NCBI GenBank assembly: GCA_958510825.1
Contig: OY294050.1
Coordinates: 11,633,340 to 11,697,339 of the forward strand
From: Brachypterus glaber
Taxonomy: Eukaryota; Arthropoda; Insecta; Coleoptera; Kateretidae
Direction of reading: 5' to 3'
Length of the DNA stretch: 64,000 nt
Positions 11,032-22,226 of this stretch are shown one piece after another. Both the position numbers and the translations under genes were made by a program. Below the pieces are notes generated by a model that did no database searches, was not told the origin of the DNA, and saw nothing but the letters and a program-made list of their open reading frames with translations. The number at the start of each line of letters is the position of its first letter. Position 1 is the stretch's first letter.

Positions 11032-13047
11032 TGTTTTCAGAATAAGCTTTTCTTTTTCTAGTAAAAGAAAAACAAAAAAATCTAATTCTAGATCACCAAC
11101 TAACTTTTAATTTTCTTGTCCTTACTCATACCAAGTCATGGTACTAAAAGCTTTTATTGCTTGATAAAGTTGGAAAGTATCCCCAAATCAAAATGTTAAA
11201 TATTTTAATAAAAATACGATTGTATTAAAAGGGCGACAAGAACATTTACACTTAAAAGCAACGGCGACTAGTGTTGGTTTGCCAAAAGGCTCGAAACGTT
11301 TAAATTAAACTTCATCGTGCTTTGTGTGAGCAATTGACAAGTAATTTACTGAGACCGACTGGTCATTTGTGCTACATAAATGAGTTACGAGTAGGCTGAA
11401 TAAAATTAGAACCACTGCGAGGACATCAAAGGCTCGCGCTTTAACACTCCCCCACGTCAAAATTGTGTATGCTTTCTATTTAAACTTAGAGCTTTTAATT
11501 TCGTTTATATTCTAATATACAAATAGCCCGTGTCCAGCAGTTATTGCAATGCTTTCGTATGCTAAAATTCATTTTAATCAAACAGTTGTGATTGACTTAA
11601 AAAAAAACTGTAAAAACGTACTCTTTATGCTGAAAACCTACACTTTTAAAGAGACTTAGAAAAGACTTAACTTAATTTTTTTTTCAGATAAGTAGTTAAT
11701 TTTTTACCAATTTTTTTTCTTAATTTTTAGTCTACACTGAAGGCCAATAAAATACATTTAATTAATATTGTATAGTGTTTTTATTATTCATTCCAAATGT
11801 TATGTTGATGTTCAGATAAACAAAAAAACGTCACTTTTTTTAAGATAAGATAAAGGCATTTGGCACTTAGCATTGTTGTCACGTTTACGATAAAACAAAA
11901 ACTGTTAACGAATAATTATTTTGATCAAAATTAATAAATTAATTTATTAAACAGTTTTTTGTCATTTCTTTTCATCATTTTGCACTTTTTTTAGACAAAA
12001 ACATATTATTTTCATTTAGCCCAAAACTCACCTTTAAAATGATATCCTTTAAAAGGTATATTAATTTATAATTAACATCAAGATGTATAATAAATTTAGC
12101 CATTTTTGTATGCTAATTTATTGTCAGTAAAACTCGTACAAAATACAAAATTAAATTATCTATATCAAATAATTTAGAAAACATTTATTTAGGAAATAGA
12201 TTTGGTCGGTCTAAAGCCAAAGTGAACTAAGCGCTAATTTTTTTTACTATTGGTAGTCCATGGTGCAGAATTTGATATCCTACGGTCAATAAAAACCAAA
12301 ATTTTTGAAAAAGTGGCTTTATAAAAAAAATACTGAAAGATAAGGTGCAGGTATGCAACTATTTACCTGACTTATTCTTGCATTAATACAAAATACAGAA
12401 GCATTTTACAATTACGATATTTTCAATAGATAAAGCAACTATGGCTGTGGGATACTAAAATAATTCTCGTATATTAATTATTAATTAAGATGATTTTTTC
12501 ATTTCTTCACTTATCTATCTCTTCTTTGATCTCAGTGTTTAACTTATTGCACAGTCATTAAATTTATTATAAATATTTATATATTAATAGATTAGATATA
12601 AAGCCAGAAATATAGGATGTAACACTTTATATTGGTTTAGAAATTATGTTATTTTTAGCTGACATTTATTTGTACCAAAATACAAAAAGAATTTTTACTT
12701 TCATTATAATTAAATTGCAATAATTTAAACATTATTTTGTTTCTCCTTAGAATATTAGGGTCTTATACCTAAGTTATAAAGCTATTATACGTAGAAAAAT
12801 AGGATTTTGCAATGCAAAATTGCTTTTTACTGGATTTTTAGTAATTATCATTAAACGACAAAACATTTAGCAAAGAAGTGTTACGGATGTGACCTTATAA
12901 GGTTTTTTTTTTATTTAGTAATAGTAAGTCAGCTGTTCATATTTCCCCGACTTCTTTTTCATAACTTTGTAGTACTATAAGAGTATTAAGCACTTGGAAC
13001 ACACAACTTTTTATTTGTAAAAAAGTTTAAAAATTAAAACAAAAAAA
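11032..13047. other. Long A+T-rich non-coding stretch
   Basis: No coding frame, RNA gene or repeat shared with the rest of the window was recognised. Homopolymer runs dominate. Confidence 0.4.
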
Positions 13048-13205
13048 ACTACTCTTTAAAATATTAGCCCGATAACCGCAGTCAACCATAAAATTCAAGA
13101 TGTTGAGGACACCTCTTATGCAAATCACCCGGTGAAAAACTAACAGAAGTGTTCCATTACCATCCACTACTCTTTAAAATATTAGCCCGTGTGCATTTTT
13201 TGCAA
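13048..13205 (+). repeat. Dispersed repeat family I, with a 24-bp internal duplication
   Basis: The block ACTACTCTTTAAAATATTAG plus CCCG occurs at 13048-13071 and again at 13168-13191, bracketing ~96 bp. A related unit is at 46655-46796 (shared AAAATTCAAGAT, GCAAATC.CCCG, TGAAAAACTAA, CATCCACTACT). The ~120 bp spacing suggests derivation from a tandemly repeated unit. Confidence 0.6.
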
Positions 13206-13530
13206 TTTACAACCTATCATTTGACTGGACTAAGTCTAATATGCTTGCGGGCCGGCGTTATTACTTCAAGTAGCTAGTATTACGATCGCGTGAATAAAGT
13301 CAATTTTACTAACTAATTAAATACCTAATAATTGTTTGAAAATTGTTCAAGATGTTTGTACTTTTACAAAAGAAGTACAGTAATAAAATTAAAATATCAA
13401 TTTCATGATAATTATATCAATTATTTATAAATATAATAATAATTATAATATCATTATAATTATAATAATTCTTATTAAGAGGTCTTTCTACCTTCAAATT
13501 TTAAATATATTTTTTTTTAAACATTTTTTT

Positions 13531-13704
13531 TATATTGAAAGATAAAAGATATAATTGTGAAATTTTATAGGTATGTTTATTTATATTCAAAAAATACAAC
13601 AAAAAAATAAGGAAGAATTTTTGGCCATATTTTTTTTTTGTATTTATAGAATATAAATAAACATACCTACAAAATTTCAGAATATCTTTTTTCTTTCTAT
13701 ATAC
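13531..13704. repeat. Foldback with arms about 70 bp
   Basis: The left arm (GAAAGATAAAAGATATAA..., ATAGGTATGTTTATTTATAT) and the right arm (ATATAAATAAACATACCTAC..., AGAATATCTTTTTTCTTTC) are near-complementary around a ~20 bp centre. It is A+T-rich and non-coding. It abuts the left end of MITE D at 13702. The stretch 13206-13530 before it is simple AT sequence. Confidence 0.7.
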
Positions 13705-14401
13705 AGGGTTATTCAGAAATAAGTTCGAGAAATTTAAGAGGTGATACCACGTTAAATAATATGAAATAAAGTACTTATAAAGGTTGGTCCATTAAAGAGT
13801 CCTAAGGGAGCTACGGCTCTTTAAAATTGCAATAAAAATAAGGTTTTTAATTAATAACTTTTGTACCCTTTAAGCTAGAGCGACGATCTTTTGCATGTAT
13901 ACTAGTATTAATAAGGGCAATAAGTTTATGTTAATTTATTTTTTTGAATTTATCCAGAGGCGTGCCTAGACGGACAAAATATGTGAGGCTTAACACATTT
14001 TTGCCCCAAAATTTTTTTATGTATATATTTTTTTGGATTTTTGGTAAAAAATATAGATTCCTTGAGTAAAAATACATAAAAAATGTCATACAGTGTAACA
14101 TTGTAGCAGCAACCGTTTAAAAAAAATGCAACTAAGAGGAAGTAACATTTTGTGCCACTAAAAATGTTACTTTTATTACTCCTTTAATATTAAATTTAGG
14201 TGTTTTGGTGAAGAATAATTTTTTGCTTAGTTTTAAATGAAGAATCGCCCAGCAGTATTAAAATTTTATTAGTGCTCTTTTTGTTCCCCATTCAATATGT
14301 CCATCTTCGAAGGGCCGCAGCTCCCTTAGGACTCATTTCCAGACCAACTTTTATAGGACCTTTTTTTTATATTTTTTAACGTAGAATCACCTCTTAAATT
14401 T
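13702..14401. mobile_element. MITE family D, near-complete copy
   Basis: The left end is TACAGGGTTATTCAGAAATA, followed by AAATTTAAGAGGTGAT and GGTTGGTCCATTAAAGAGTC. The right side is the inverted counterpart, ending ACGTAGAATCACCTCTTAAA; its outermost part appears cut by the neighbouring element at 14402. There is no transposase. Partial relatives are at 16945-17075, 20247-20478 and, more diverged, 3687-3990 and 34975-35095. Confidence 0.65.
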
Positions 14402-14530
14402 ATTAATAGGGGGTGTCAGGGGGGTAACCAAAATATAAAATCTCTACAGCCTACCTAGCGAAAAACGGTGTATGAAGTGTATAAATTTTGGTCAATTTGC
14501 GTGACGTATTTTATGGACGACCCCTAAAAG
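14402..14530. mobile_element. MITE family E, right half
   Basis: It matches the right half of 55790-56020 through AAATCTCTACAGCCT and GTATGAAGTGTAT.AATTTTGG, then ends GCGTGACGTATTTTATGGAC. Non-coding. Confidence 0.55.
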
Positions 14531-16320
14531 GTAAAATAAAATTACATAAAAAATTTCATCATTTTTTCCGTGACCTAAAATTGTAACAATTTTGTTCTGG
14601 ACAATTTATGAGAAATTATTCTCGCTCATTTGAGACGGCTGTTTTTTTTGTGTGGCTGTGAAATTAAAAGCCTTCTTTTTCTTTTAGGGATTTAGTGCGA
14701 TACAGGCTTTCCCGGAAAGCTGTAACTGCATATCCTAAATGACTGCCTGAAATATCTCCGTTAACAGACCGTTTTTAATTTGAAACATAGAGCTTAAAAT
14801 TGAATAAAAAGAAATTAATGAAATCTGTTTTATTTTACATTGTGAGACAGCGGTATTAAAATTTTAATAAAAATAAAGAATCTCCATTAACGGCCTTCTA
14901 ATAACTTTTACACGGTAGAGAAAGCGAGAGATAAAATGTGAAAACCTACGCCGGACAAGGGCCTTTGTATATCAAATTTTATTTAGAGCCTTAAAATTTT
15001 ATCACTGTAGGTTACGGTGTGTCAAAAAAATTCCGATTTTCGAAATCAAAAACTTATAAGTTAGTGTTCAAGCATATACTGTTAAGTTAATGTTTTAGAT
15101 TTTGTTAAAATGTACTTTTTATAACTTTTTTGCACGATCGGATAATTTGATGTGTTTACTAGCCTAATTATGACAGCAGGTTATGCGAGGTTATGTTTAC
15201 AAATTACTGATCGGTAAGTAAATTACTTACCGATCGGGAGGCGGTAAGTAAATAATAATCTAATTTATAATTTTTAAAACTTTAAATTAGTTTTTATTAA
15301 AGTTACATATAAAATTACATGTAAGTAATTGTATACAATTGGAACAATAACTGTTAAACGCTATTGGAATATTTTGGTTTGGACTTTCGAACGAAATTTT
15401 TATTTATTAATAAGCTATTAGTACCTTTTTTATGTTTCCACATAAATAATAATTCACTGCACCATGTTTTGAATTTTTTATTTATTTATTTATTTATTTT
15501 ACTAATCTTTGGATTTTTCGGCTATAATTACAAAACATCTTATATTCCACGCACCATAAAGCACAAAATTGTTACGCATTTTTTACAAAAAATTTTTATT
15601 TTACAAAATATTAATTGGCACACAGGACAAACGTCAAACAAAATTAGGAATTTAGCATTGTTTATTATTATTATTATACTTTTATAAATCTTATTGATGT
15701 TTATTTTGTTGGATCTACCGGTTTCGAATAGTATTGGAGATTTCGACTTCGTCTCAATCTCCAAAATAATCCTCAACCGTTAAAATGCAATTACTGCCCT
15801 TAATACTTAAATAACTATAAACATTAATAATGTTCGAGATAAAAATTTATAAATCAAACCTTTTTAAAAGCCGTGGATGCTTATTTAACCCATACCGACA
15901 AGTCATGCCCTTTTCTGGCAGAGGTACACAAATATAAAAAAACGCACGATAAAAATGGCTTTTTCCGATTAGGAAATAATCTAAAAAAGCATTTTCCACT
16001 TAAATAAGTACAATTATTAAAATAAATAAATTTGACGCCCTCTAGTAATTTTTTACCAATGGACCGTAGATAATCTCGTTCTCCATCTAGAATATAAAAA
16101 TAAAATACTCCGGTATATTCAATATGTAACAAAATGAACATAAGGGGAGGTTTTTCAAGCTTTTTTAAGTTATGTAGCATATTAACCACTTTTGTTCTCA
16201 CGCATCAAAACATTATCTCAATTAAAACATATGTGTATACACAGTAAAATCTTTTAATCCGAATAAAATTTTGTAAAATGAAATGAATGAGCTAAAAGAA
16301 ATAAAAGAATACTATATTTC
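14531..16320. other. Non-coding; perfect 27-bp palindrome at 15209-15235
   Basis: GATCGGTAAGTAA, one A, then the exact reverse complement. Frames at 15364-15776 run through T/A-rich and (TTTA)n sequence and are not convincing. The 15881-16201 minus frame (106 codons, GTG start) has no recognisable domain and no supporting context. Confidence 0.4.
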
Positions 16321-16436
16321 TAACCTAATAAGAAAATGGAACATTTCCAACTCAAGAGATGCTATTTGGCCGAGGCGTAGCCTACGCCAAATTAGCATCT
16401 CGAGAGTTGAAAATGTCATTTTGTTATGTAGTTAGA
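16321..16436. repeat. Foldback family R, complete hairpin
   Basis: The left arm (AATAAGAAAATGGAACATTT, CCAACTCAAGAGATGCTATT, TGGC) pairs with the right arm (GCCAAATTAGCATCTCGAGA, GTTGAAAATGTC). The centre is GGCGTAGCCTACGCC. A half copy in opposite orientation is at 33055-33125. Confidence 0.75.
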
Positions 16437-16944
16437 ACAGAATTTTATTCACAAGCATAAATAAATAACACATTACCTCGTAAAATTCACCATTTTAAAT
16501 GATATTCTACAGAAATTTTCAGATTTCTAACGTCATTATAAATTTCAACTAAATAATAATTTAAATAAGTGGATCGTTGTTATTTCCTATTATCAGTCTC
16601 GGTATGAACCATATAATATATAAATAAATATTATTTCTTATTGTTTTTCGTAGAAATAAACAAAAATGTTAGGTTATTTTATTTGCAAACTTCAACTGTT
16701 TACAGACAAGGCGATAGTTCCGCTATCTATGAGGTATAGCCAAATGCTAAAAAAGAGGTTAGAAGCTTGAGCAAAAAAGCGACATCTCCCCCCCATTTCG
16801 CACGTCCCTGGTTAAATTTACCAAATAAAAATTACATGAAATAATGTTATAATAGCCTTTATCAATGTTAAGGCAAGTGTACAAATTCGTTTCTGTGGTT
16901 TATAGGGTTCCAAAAATATTAAATTGAAACTACTTTTTAGATGT
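16437..16944. other. Non-coding, nothing recognised
   Basis: A+T-rich sequence without gene-like frames. Confidence 0.4.
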
Positions 16945-17075
16945 ACCCTTAGGAGGTCCGTAGGTTCATTAGGGCTCATTTCCGGACCAACCTATATGGG
17001 AACTTTTTTTCATATTTATTAACGTAGAATCACCTCTTAAATTTCTCGTACCTATTTCTGGATAACACTCTCTAT
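16945..17075. mobile_element. MITE family D, solo right end
   Basis: The stretch GGCTCATTTCCGGACCAACC ... AACGTAGAATCACCTCTTAA ... ACCTATTTCTGGATAACACT matches the right arm of 13702-14401 and carries the outer TIR that copy lacks. Confidence 0.6.
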
Positions 17076-17750
17076 TTTATTCATCACTATTGGTTAGCTT
17101 AATTTTCTAAAAAAAACTTTTAAAAAATTGTGCAAAAATTAAAACTGTGCATACAAATATGACTCTGAAGGCCAATTTTGTAAATTCCATATGAAAGATT
17201 TGGAAAACAAAGCCGGGAGTATGAAAGGCATATAATAGGAATGTGGCGAGGTGTAGTATTACCTGTGAGGCCTAAATCAAACAGATAACCTAATCAACGG
17301 TGACGGGACCCTGATAACTCGAAACGACTGACATAAATATGGTAAAAACCAACCGACCGGCAAAAATTAATATAATTGCGTTGACGTATTGCCTTTGTCG
17401 CACTCTTTTTCGCTCGTAACTCTATCCTCCACGAATCTTTTATTTTAATGTAACATTCTGCCTTGCTTTGTAGAAAGCCTCATGTGCAGATTTTAAGTAC
17501 ATTGGTTTATTGGTAAAGATGGCAATAATTATATATATTGAATTGCTTATTATATAAATTTACACAAAAGAAACAGAATTCTGTACACAAAAGATCCCCA
17601 AATTTTTTTTTTTTTTGGATATTTAACTGCTTAATAAATCAAAAAAACTTTTGCTCCCGTCTGGAAAGGGTCTTGTTGCACTGATAGAATACTATCGTCA
17701 TCAATGGCGTAATTAGGTTATAGAATACAACAATAAATAGTTGTATATGC
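17076..17750. other. Non-coding, nothing recognised
   Basis: No coding region, RNA gene or shared repeat was identified. Confidence 0.4.
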
Positions 17751-18150
17751 GCCCAGACAGCACATAACTATTAGATACCCAGGGGATATACTTTCTGGAT
17801 ATCCAGTATATCCAATGTATAGCCTAGACTGACAGTAGATATTCCATGGATATCCAAATGTCCTCCTATGTCCAGAATATCCACTGTATATTACAAGATA
17901 TCCAGTGGACATCTATTTTTTAACCTCCCTAAAGTATATCCATTGGATCTCTAATGGATATCCAGTGGATATACTTTAGGGAGGTTAAAAAATAGATGTC
18001 CACTGGATATCTTGTGGATATCCTGTACATAGGCGGACATTTGGATATCCATGGGATATCTACTGTCCATCCAGGATATCCACTGGATATACTGGATATC
18101 CAGAAAGTATATCCCCTAGATATCTAAAAGTTATTATGTGCTCTCTGGGC
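17751..18150. mobile_element. 400-bp palindromic element built of GGATATCC modules
   Basis: The two ~195 bp arms meet near 17950 and are close to complementary throughout. The left end is GCCCAGACAGCACATAA and the right end is the reverse complement of GCCCAGAGAGCACATAA. Each arm is itself a series of short palindromes of type TGGATATCCA or ATCCANTGGAT spaced about 15-35 bp. There is no coding capacity; the minus-strand frame at 17718-17912 only reads the repeat. It is most likely a MITE or foldback element; the superfamily is not clear and no target duplication was seen. Confidence 0.75.
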
Positions 18151-18518
18151 AAACAAGTAAACGCGTTCGGTATTTAAAAACGCGTGCAGTTGTTCGATAT
18201 AAAACAACAAAATGTACTCATTTTAATTCAAATTTACATATGTATTACATGAATGTGCACATAAAAACTATATATCACATGTAATTACATGTACATGTAC
18301 ATGCTTATCGTTAGATATCCACATGGAAATTTCAGCCCAAAATGCCTACTTTCAAAATTTTGGAAAAACATTTATTAAAAACAGCTGATTTTCGCCATCT
18401 TTATTAATCATCCTTTATAAAATACCGGCACTATTATAGTGAACAAGGTTGTTCTAAATTTTAATATTTTAATATTGCATTTAATATAACGTCATGTCAT
18501 GTTTTAGAATAATCGTAA
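18151..18518. other. Non-coding spacer
   Basis: It contains a run of ATTACATG/ACATGTACATG-like short motifs around 18240-18300 and nothing gene-like. Confidence 0.4.
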
Positions 18519-19247
18519 AATAGTATATTCTATTACTAGTATGGAATAGACAATATTCCGCGCGAGCGGAAAGTTTGTCATACGAGCCGGGGGGCGAGTA
18601 TGACGGTCCCGATAGCGCGGAATAACTATTCCATACTTGTAGACTATACTTTTTCTTCGAATGCAAATATGAAACACTGTATCGCTTTAAACTGCGGATA
18701 AGGTTAAAAACAATGTTTTTTGTGATTCGACATTGTAAATTCAACAAAACACATATTTTTAAATAAAGCAATTAATGTTATTTAATAATTTTATCATATC
18801 AGTACTTAAAAAAAAAATTATTTAATTTTAGCACATATTTACAAATTATAATGCAAAAATTGAAGGTTATGTCAGATGTTGTGTCATATATCAGGTTTAA
18901 ATATTTAACAGATGGAGCAGTTTTTATGTTTTTAACTAAATTGATAAAAAACTGGTCAAATTTTAAGAAAAACTAATAAACTTTATGTAATTTTAACGCA
19001 AAACTTTAAATTGCATTAAATTATTCAATATTTCATTGGTAAAATATGTATATATATTTTTGCCAATTTTGCTACAGTTTTCTTTACTTTTATAACCAAG
19101 AGAATGCACTACATGTGCTCATTCTAACACTTGATACGGAATATTCATACCGTATCTAAAGCTAGAATGGTTTTATTCTGTGTATGAAAAGTGTGTGTAT
19201 TTGCTTACATTATAAAGCAGTCGTAGAAAAATTTTATTCTATACCTA
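18519..19247 (+). repeat. 730-bp direct repeat T, copy 1
   Basis: This segment is highly similar to 19513-20246 over its whole length, offset about 994 bp. It opens with a G+C-rich cruciform-capable block (18535-18642): AGTATGGAATAG..ATTCCGCGC pairs with GCGCGGAATAACTATTCCAT, with an inner GTCATAC/GTATGAC stem. It ends with a second hairpin, GATACGG..CCGTATC (near 19135). Minus-strand open frames across the cruciform are not supported as genes. It does not begin with TG or end with CA, which argues against LTRs. Confidence 0.8.
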
Positions 19248-19512
19248 AAAGTTGACACAACAACGTTTTGTATTAATATTTTTAGATTTTTCTACCAGTT
19301 TGCATATTCAGCTTTTTTCCTGTGAACTGTAACAAATCGATATGAATTAATGTTATTAATGCGGTTTTTAATTAACTCGCCTATTGAATTAGACGTGAAC
19401 TCAGTCAGTGCATACAATATCAATTGGTAATACAATAGATTTTAAAATGACCCTATCCACTTCATATCATTTTATAACAACAGTAAGATACAGAGTGGTT
19501 CAGTACCAACGG

Positions 19513-20246
19513 AATAGTATATTCTATAACTAGTATGGAATAGACAATATTCCGCGCGAGCGGAAAGTATGTTATACGAGCCGGCGGGCGAGTATGACGG
19601 TCCCGCGAGCACGGAATGACTATTCCATACGTGTTGTAGACTATACTTTTTCTTCGATTGCAAATATGAAACACTGTATGGCTTTAAACTGCGAACAAGG
19701 TTAAAAACAATGTTTTTTTGTGACTCGACATTGTAAATGCAACAAAACACATATTTCTAAATAAAGCAATTAATGTTATTTAATAATTTTTATCAAATCA
19801 GTACTTAAAAAAGATTTATTTAACTTTAGCACATATTTACAAATTATAATGCAAAAATTGAAGGTTATATCAGATTGTTGTGACAGATATCAGGTTTAAA
19901 TATTTAACAATAGATGGAGCAGTTTTAATTTTTTGAACTAAATTTATAAAAAACTGGTCAAATATTAAGAAAAACTAACAAACCTTGTGTAACTTTAACG
20001 CAAAATTTTAAATTGCATTAAATTATTCAATATTTCATGGTAAAATACATATATTTTTGCTAATTTTGCTACAGTTTTCTTTACTTTTATAAACAAGAAA
20101 TGGCACTACATGTGCTTATTCTAACACTTGATACGGAATATTCATACCGTATCTAGAGCTAGAATGGATTCATTCTGTGTTTGAAAAGTGTGTGTATTTG
20201 CTTACATTCTAAAGCAGTCGTAGAAAAAAAATATTCTATATCCAAA
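19513..20246 (+). repeat. 730-bp direct repeat T, copy 2
   Basis: Second copy of the unit at 18519-19247, with scattered substitutions and small indels. The similarity begins at AATAGTATATTCTAT and ends near AGCAGTCGTAGAAAA. On the left it abuts ATACAGAGTGGTTCAG (19487-19502), which resembles a MITE D terminus; the matching right end is at 20460-20478. Copy 2 therefore appears to lie inside a D-type element. Confidence 0.8.
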
Positions 20247-20478
20247 TATATGAAAAAAAGTTCCTGTAAAGGTTGTTCTGGAAAAGAGGTCTAAGGGAGC
20301 TACGGTTCTCCTAAGGATGCGTATAAAAAAGAGTTTTTAATTAATATCTCTGGAATATTGTGAACCACAGTAAATTTTTGCATTGAGGACCAACCTTTAT
20401 AGGAAGTTTTTTTCATATTTTTGAATGAAGGATCAGGTCTTATTTTTTATTCCGTCAGTTCTGGTGGTTACTCTGTAT
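20247..20478. mobile_element. MITE family D, internally deleted copy
   Basis: It contains ATATGAAAAAAAGTTCCTGT, AAGGGAGCTACGG, TTAATTAATATCTCT and the right-hand GACCAACCTTTATAGGAAG, ending TTACTCTGTATC. All are in the order of family D. If 19487 is its left end, repeat T copy 2 interrupts it. Confidence 0.55.
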
Positions 20479-20808
20479 CAGAAAACCGGCTACACATTTC
20501 CAAGCACAGTAAACAATATAAAGAGAAAATGGTCAGATAGAGTTATAAACGAGAATTGGGGAAAAATTGAGGAATAACGTAACTTATGGAAAGAGGTTGT
20601 TTGGAGAAGAGATCAAATAGTGGACTTCATAATAAAAAATTACAGCTTACCTACAGATATTTTGGAAAGGGAGTTGGGAGTTAGAAGAAAGGTAGAAAAA
20701 GCTATTACATTTTTTTGCCAAATGCTTTTCTATATTAAATTAAAATATTTTCTTTTTGAAAATATGGGAAAACTATTTACGATAATTGAGCAATTGAGGA
20801 CAAAGTAG
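20476..20808 (+). pseudogene. Decayed exon-like coding fragment, gene not recognised
   Basis: A single frame runs from TATCAGAAAACC to the TAG at 20806-20808 with one internal stop (TAA after ...WGKIEE). Readable parts are TFPSTVNNIKRKWSDRVINE, RNLWKEVVWRRDQIVDFIIK and LPTDILERELGVRRKVEKAI. The mixed charged and aromatic composition is protein-like and unlike the surrounding AT DNA. The frame starts just after CTCTGTATCAG, which resembles a splice acceptor and is also the edge of a MITE. It could be a captured or dying exon of a cellular gene or of a mobile element. I cannot assign a family. Confidence 0.4.
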
Positions 20809-21424
20809 TTCTTGTGGGGGACATCAGCATATTAAATTTTAATATTTTTTTTAGTGTCCCAATGCTTTTCTAGCTTTGAAATAGCAAAGTTGTAAGGTTT
20901 GGACCTTATTATGAGAAGAAAATCCGCTATTCAGTTGTGTGATTGTGACTAACATAGATGTATATATTATACTGAATATAATTTTATAGGTATATCTTGT
21001 ATGTCCCCAAGCAATTATCTTCTATCCAAGTAGAATCAATTCACTCTAAATGATCAAAATCTACTTTCCCCTCTATTAGTCCTTAAATTAAAGTATTAGA
21101 TAAAAATATTGTTTTGAAGTAAAATATAGAAAAATTTAATTTAGGATATAACTTATAGGAAATTAATTTTATGAATAGAAAGCCCATGGGACTAAAAATA
21201 ACTTGTGCACGTGTCAGTTCCATTTCCTATAAAAAGGAATAGGAAATTATTATTAAATTTTAATCAATACTAAATACTAGTAGGCAAAAAACATTTAGGA
21301 TTGAAGCTTATTACCCAGTATTTCTTTCTAAATATCAAAAATAAGAAATTAGTCACAGTGAGCCTCAAACAAAATTATTGGATAGGAGTTTGTAGGATAG
21401 GAGTTTGTAAAGTCTAATGATAGA
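20809..21424. other. Non-coding, nothing recognised
   Basis: A+T-rich spacer with a short tandem duplication (GGATAGGAGTTTGTA) near 21380-21410. Confidence 0.4.
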
Positions 21425-21700
21425 TTTTATATGAAAATAAAGTTTAGTGCCTTATAGACGGCAAACTATTAAAATCTATAAAGCTGCTCTACTAGAGAAT
21501 TTTCACAATCAATGAGAAAATCCCTACCAAAATGTCATATAGCTGCTTTTTCACCCTTTTTTTGCGATCATCAGTGAGCATATATTGGTATGGTGGCTTT
21601 GACTATTGAAAATTTAAAATACTTATCAAACACAAGTATAACTGTATCGAGAGCCTACAAATTGGTGGCGCCATCTAATGTTTACACAGATAGATCAGAT
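21425..21700 (+). repeat. Dispersed repeat family L, copy 1
   Basis: It shares with 40325-40735 the blocks GAAAATAAAGTTTAGTGCCT, CAATCAATGAGAAAATCCCT (inverted there), TATTGGTATGGTGGCTTT and AATTGGTGGCGCCATCTAAT. Block order is rearranged between the copies, consistent with a longer palindromic or foldback element broken differently in each. Confidence 0.6.
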
Positions 21701-22226
21701 AGAGTTTTATTCTAGACTAGTAATAGAGTTACATAGAAGCTTGTGATTTCTTTGAAAAGAACCACTACTAATTATAAGTGATTTTTTGGGATCATTACGA
21801 TCTGGGGACCTAGAATAAAGTAACATTAAGTTTATTGTCATTTCATTTAGGGTTTCTATTACGATCCAACATTACACACGAATTATACCTTAACGAGATC
21901 AAAATTGCTCATATTTTTTTGGTAGTGCACTACCAAATGGAGCCAGATTTTTGTATATGGACCATATACATCTAGGATATCTATGATATGGACACAAAAT
22001 GTTTTTTTGAGGCAACTCATGTAGAAAAAAAATCTATAGTATTTTGATCCGGCATAATGTGTCAAATAATTTTGACATTTCATTGGTCAAATTCCTAATT
22101 AGGTAGTTTAGTTTTAATGACTGTTTAAACCATGCAGAGTTGTTTTTGAAGTAGTAGATATTTTTAAAAGTGGTGGTGTTAAAGCCAGCCCACCTTTCGC
22201 AATGTATGACGAATATAGCCAAGTAA
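21701..22226. other. Non-coding flank of the LINE
   Basis: It includes the small palindrome TGTCAAATAATTTTGACA near 22069. A similar block stands beside the (TAAA)n run at 35741. No genes are seen. Confidence 0.4.

Noticed and set aside
15364..15776. Open frames of 107 and 78 codons on opposite strands
   Set aside because: They run through (TTTA)n and other A/T low-complexity sequence; composition is not protein-like.
15881..16201. Minus-strand frame of 106 codons
   Set aside because: It depends on a GTG start, has no recognisable domain, no neighbours and no second line of support.
18481..19750. Similar minus-strand frames in both T repeat units
   Set aside because: They span the cruciform and match only because the DNA is duplicated; the palindrome keeps both strands open.
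18519..20246. Interpretation of the T repeats as LTRs of a short retrotransposon
   Set aside because: No TG/CA ends, primer-binding site, polypurine tract or coding interior is visible.
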